This document shows positions 62,710-64,000 of a DNA stretch of 64,000 nt, piece after piece. This DNA is from Ectothiorhodospira marina (GTDB taxonomy: Bacteria > Pseudomonadota > Gammaproteobacteria > Ectothiorhodospirales > Ectothiorhodospiraceae): the NCBI RefSeq assembly GCF_900109495.1, contig NZ_FOAA01000005.1, positions 62,001 to 126,000 of the forward strand, written 5' to 3'. Within the stretch, counting starts at the first letter, position 1; every line of letters begins with the position of its first letter. The notes under the pieces are model-generated. The model had not been told where the DNA came from. It made no database searches and saw nothing but the letters and a program-made list of their open reading frames with translations. Position numbers and translations under genes: made by a program.

Positions 62710-62883
62710 CGATAACCCCTTATTTTTTTCGGAAACTTTTTGTATTACCGAGAAATTCGTGCGGATCTAATGCCTGGGCTTGCCAAGCCGTTGGTTCCGC
62801 CGTATTTCTCAACTAGTGTGCTTGGCCCATCAACGCAACGGGCTGCAGGTCGTCCGTAAAAACGCGACGTTGATCACATTTTT

Positions 62884-62901
62884 TGTAGGGAAATCCCTAC
62901 A
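62884..62901. promoter_or_regulatory. Second GacA-box-like palindrome
   Basis: TGTAGG-GAAATC-CCTACA, a perfect dyad with the same 6-6-6 layout as 25365-25382. To its right on plus, 62955-63060 holds about eight GGA triplets (including GGAGAGGAGGAAAAG) but no T-run terminator; to its left lies the lipoprotein promoter region. The gap 62710-63453 has no convincing gene otherwise. Confidence 0.5.
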
Positions 62902-63126
62902 GGGGCAATTCCTGATGCGCGCACACCCAGCCTGGCATTGGGGGCAGCACTTGGGATCGTCAGAGGGGGCATGGAGAGGAGGAAAAGTTAACGGCCAGGG
63001 GGACCGGAGTGGATGCGGCTTCAGTTCATCGAGATCCAATGGGGCTAGGAACGGCCTGAAGACAAGGGTTCTCCCTGTTTGGCCACCCAGTTCCCCACCT
63101 GTAGGACCACCCTGCGCACTGCCCGC

Positions 63127-63453
63127 TTACGCCGTCCCGACCTCTCCATCCACTCCACCAGACCAGGGCTGGCGCGATAATAGGCGGTGACCAGCCAGCG
63201 ACCGATGGGGCTTGAGCCTCTCATCCCGAAGGGCGGTGGGCACGGTATCCCGTTCCCGTTCCCGTTCCCGTTCCCGTTCCCGTTCCCGTTCCCGTTCCCG
63301 TTCCTGGGCCGGTAGGCCAGCGGTGGCGGAATTCACCAGGCAGGTGCTGCCGTTGGATGAGGCACGCAGGCGGAATTGCACCGTGTCCGTGGTGGCATAG
63401 TCCGAGCAGCCGGTCACGCCGTGGTCGGCACATAGACGATATCGGTAGTCACC
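63127..63453 (-). pseudogene. Read-through end of the fibronectin type III protein, beyond an in-frame stop
   Basis: Directly downstream of, and in frame with, the fibronectin gene: after the TAA at 63454-63456 the frame continues GDYRYRLCADHGVTGC, the missing second half of an FNIII domain, then RE-dipeptide repeats encoded by the hexamer array and an unrelated tail. This indicates an inactivating nonsense change or a truncated but functional protein. Confidence 0.55.
63251..63304. repeat. Hexanucleotide tandem repeat, nine units
   Basis: Nine perfect copies of CGTTCC (GGAACG on minus). A change in copy number adds or removes two codons and never shifts frame. Confidence 0.95.
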
Positions 63454-64000
63454 TTACCGGGTAAGCGTGTTTTCGTAGCGTTCATTATCGGGGGGGAGTT
63501 CGGCGATCTCTTCGAACGCACCGCCATCGCGCGACCGCTCCAAGCGGAGGCGTTCTGCGGTCTGGGAGCGGTTGGTCCAAGTCAGGCGGATGCCGTCACT
63601 GAAACGGGTGGCGTTGGGATCGGCGGGGGCCAGCGGGGGCGTGACAATCTGTGTCGTGTTGGACCAGGGGGAGTTTCCCTGCGCGCTGGAGGCGCGTATG
63701 CGGTAGGTGTAAAGCGTCCCTTCCAGTGCGGAGGCGTCAGCGTCTGTGAACTCGCTGGTCTGCGGATCCAGGGCGCCCAGAGGCAGGAAGTCATCTTCGG
63801 TGCATCCATCCTGACTGAGTTCATGCGCATCGCAGCGCTCCATGGTCTGGCCCGTGGCGCTGGCAGAGTTGTTCAACCAACTCAATTTCATACCGTCGTT
63901 TCCCCGGCGGACCTCAAGATAAGTGGGCTGAAAAGGGAGTAGGTTGGCCGGCTCTTCGTTCAGCAATCGACCCAGATCCAGGATGCCACCGGTCAGGGTG
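63454..64000 (-). CDS. Fibronectin type III domain protein, 3' part in window
   Basis: The reading frame is open to the right edge of the window, so the start is outside. About 180 codons are visible: one full FNIII domain (about FQPTYLEVRRGNDGMKLSW to SNTTQIV) and the first half of a second (IRLTWTNRSQTAERLRLERS...RYENTLTR), which stops at TAA (63454-63456) before its last strands. Surface or secreted location is likely. The base composition is in the GC-rich range. Confidence 0.6.
   Translation of the reverse strand, partial: TLTGGILDLGRLLNEEPANLLPFQPTYLEVRRGNDGMKLSWLNNSASATGQTMERCDAHELSQDGCTEDDFLPLGALDPQTSEFTDADASALEGTLYTYRIRASSAQGNSPWSNTTQIVTPPLAPADPNATRFSDGIRLTWTNRSQTAERLRLERSRDGGAFEEIAELPPDNERYENTLTR

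Noticed and set aside
62780-63190. Plus-strand frame of 136 codons in the gap beside the GacA-like dyad
   Set aside because: No ribosome site, no domain, low-complexity composition; a chance frame.
63251-63304. Possible CRISPR array
   Set aside because: A 6-bp unit without spacers is a simple tandem repeat, not CRISPR.

Overview
The window looks like chromosome of a gammaproteobacterium, probably a chemolithotrophic relative of the Ectothiorhodospiraceae/Chromatiales (for example a Thioalkalivibrio-like sulfur oxidiser). This rests on gene content: flavocytochrome c sulfide dehydrogenase (fccAB), the plsC-gmhB-glyS-glyQ neighbourhood also found in Pseudomonas, separate hisI and hisE next to tatABC, and a complete type II secretion operon. 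Most of the window is GC-rich and densely coded. About 57.6-62.7 kb is visibly more AT-rich and carries unfamiliar surface proteins. I saw no transposase, integrase, tRNA, rRNA or CRISPR array.

Layout. 0-4 kb: nitrogen control (ntrC start, ntrB, a DUF4124 protein, glnA with a sigma-54 promoter and an NtrC site). 4-9 kb: glyQ, glyS, gmhB and a plsC-type acyltransferase. 8.7-14 kb: a GGDEF/EAL protein, tcdA, a TatD nuclease, fpr and a Zur-type regulator. 14-19 kb: a PBP-like protein, a porin-like protein and a membrane GGDEF/EAL sensor in one operon. 19-21 kb: fccB and fccA. 21-23.4 kb: PilZ, HDOD and GAF-GGDEF genes. 23.4-27 kb: an LpxL-type acyltransferase, ttcA, a candidate CsrB/RsmZ-type regulatory RNA, pip and dtd. 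27-36 kb: an extracellular electron transfer locus (nonaheme MtrA-like, MtrB-like, decaheme OmcA/MtrC-like lipoprotein), then a sigma-54 activator and an Fnr regulator. 36-43 kb: hisBHAFIE, tatABC and gpmI. 43-55.4 kb: an FHA protein and gspC-gspN. 55.5-64 kb: an MFS transporter, a degenerate stretch, two orphan lipoproteins and an outer-membrane protein, and the interrupted end of a fibronectin type III protein.

How the parts may work together. The electron-transfer operon has a good sigma-54 promoter (27236-27251) with a perfect 20-bp inverted repeat about 150 bp upstream. The next gene encodes a sigma-54 activator whose own leader carries a perfect Fnr box (33639-33652), and the gene after that encodes an Fnr with all four cluster cysteines. 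This reads as an oxygen-responsive cascade, Fnr to activator to Mtr conduit. The Tat genes can export FccB, and type II secretion is known in Shewanella to put MtrC/OmcA on the cell surface, so the window holds both the conduit and a possible delivery route. Post-transcriptional control is suggested by an intergenic transcript candidate (about 25125-25290, minus strand) with nine GGA motifs, a strong terminator and an upstream 18-bp GacA-like box. Two repeat families punctuate the intergenic spaces: REP-like hairpins, one pair of which is translated inside gspI, and a 76-bp folded element present twice with a compensatory stem change.
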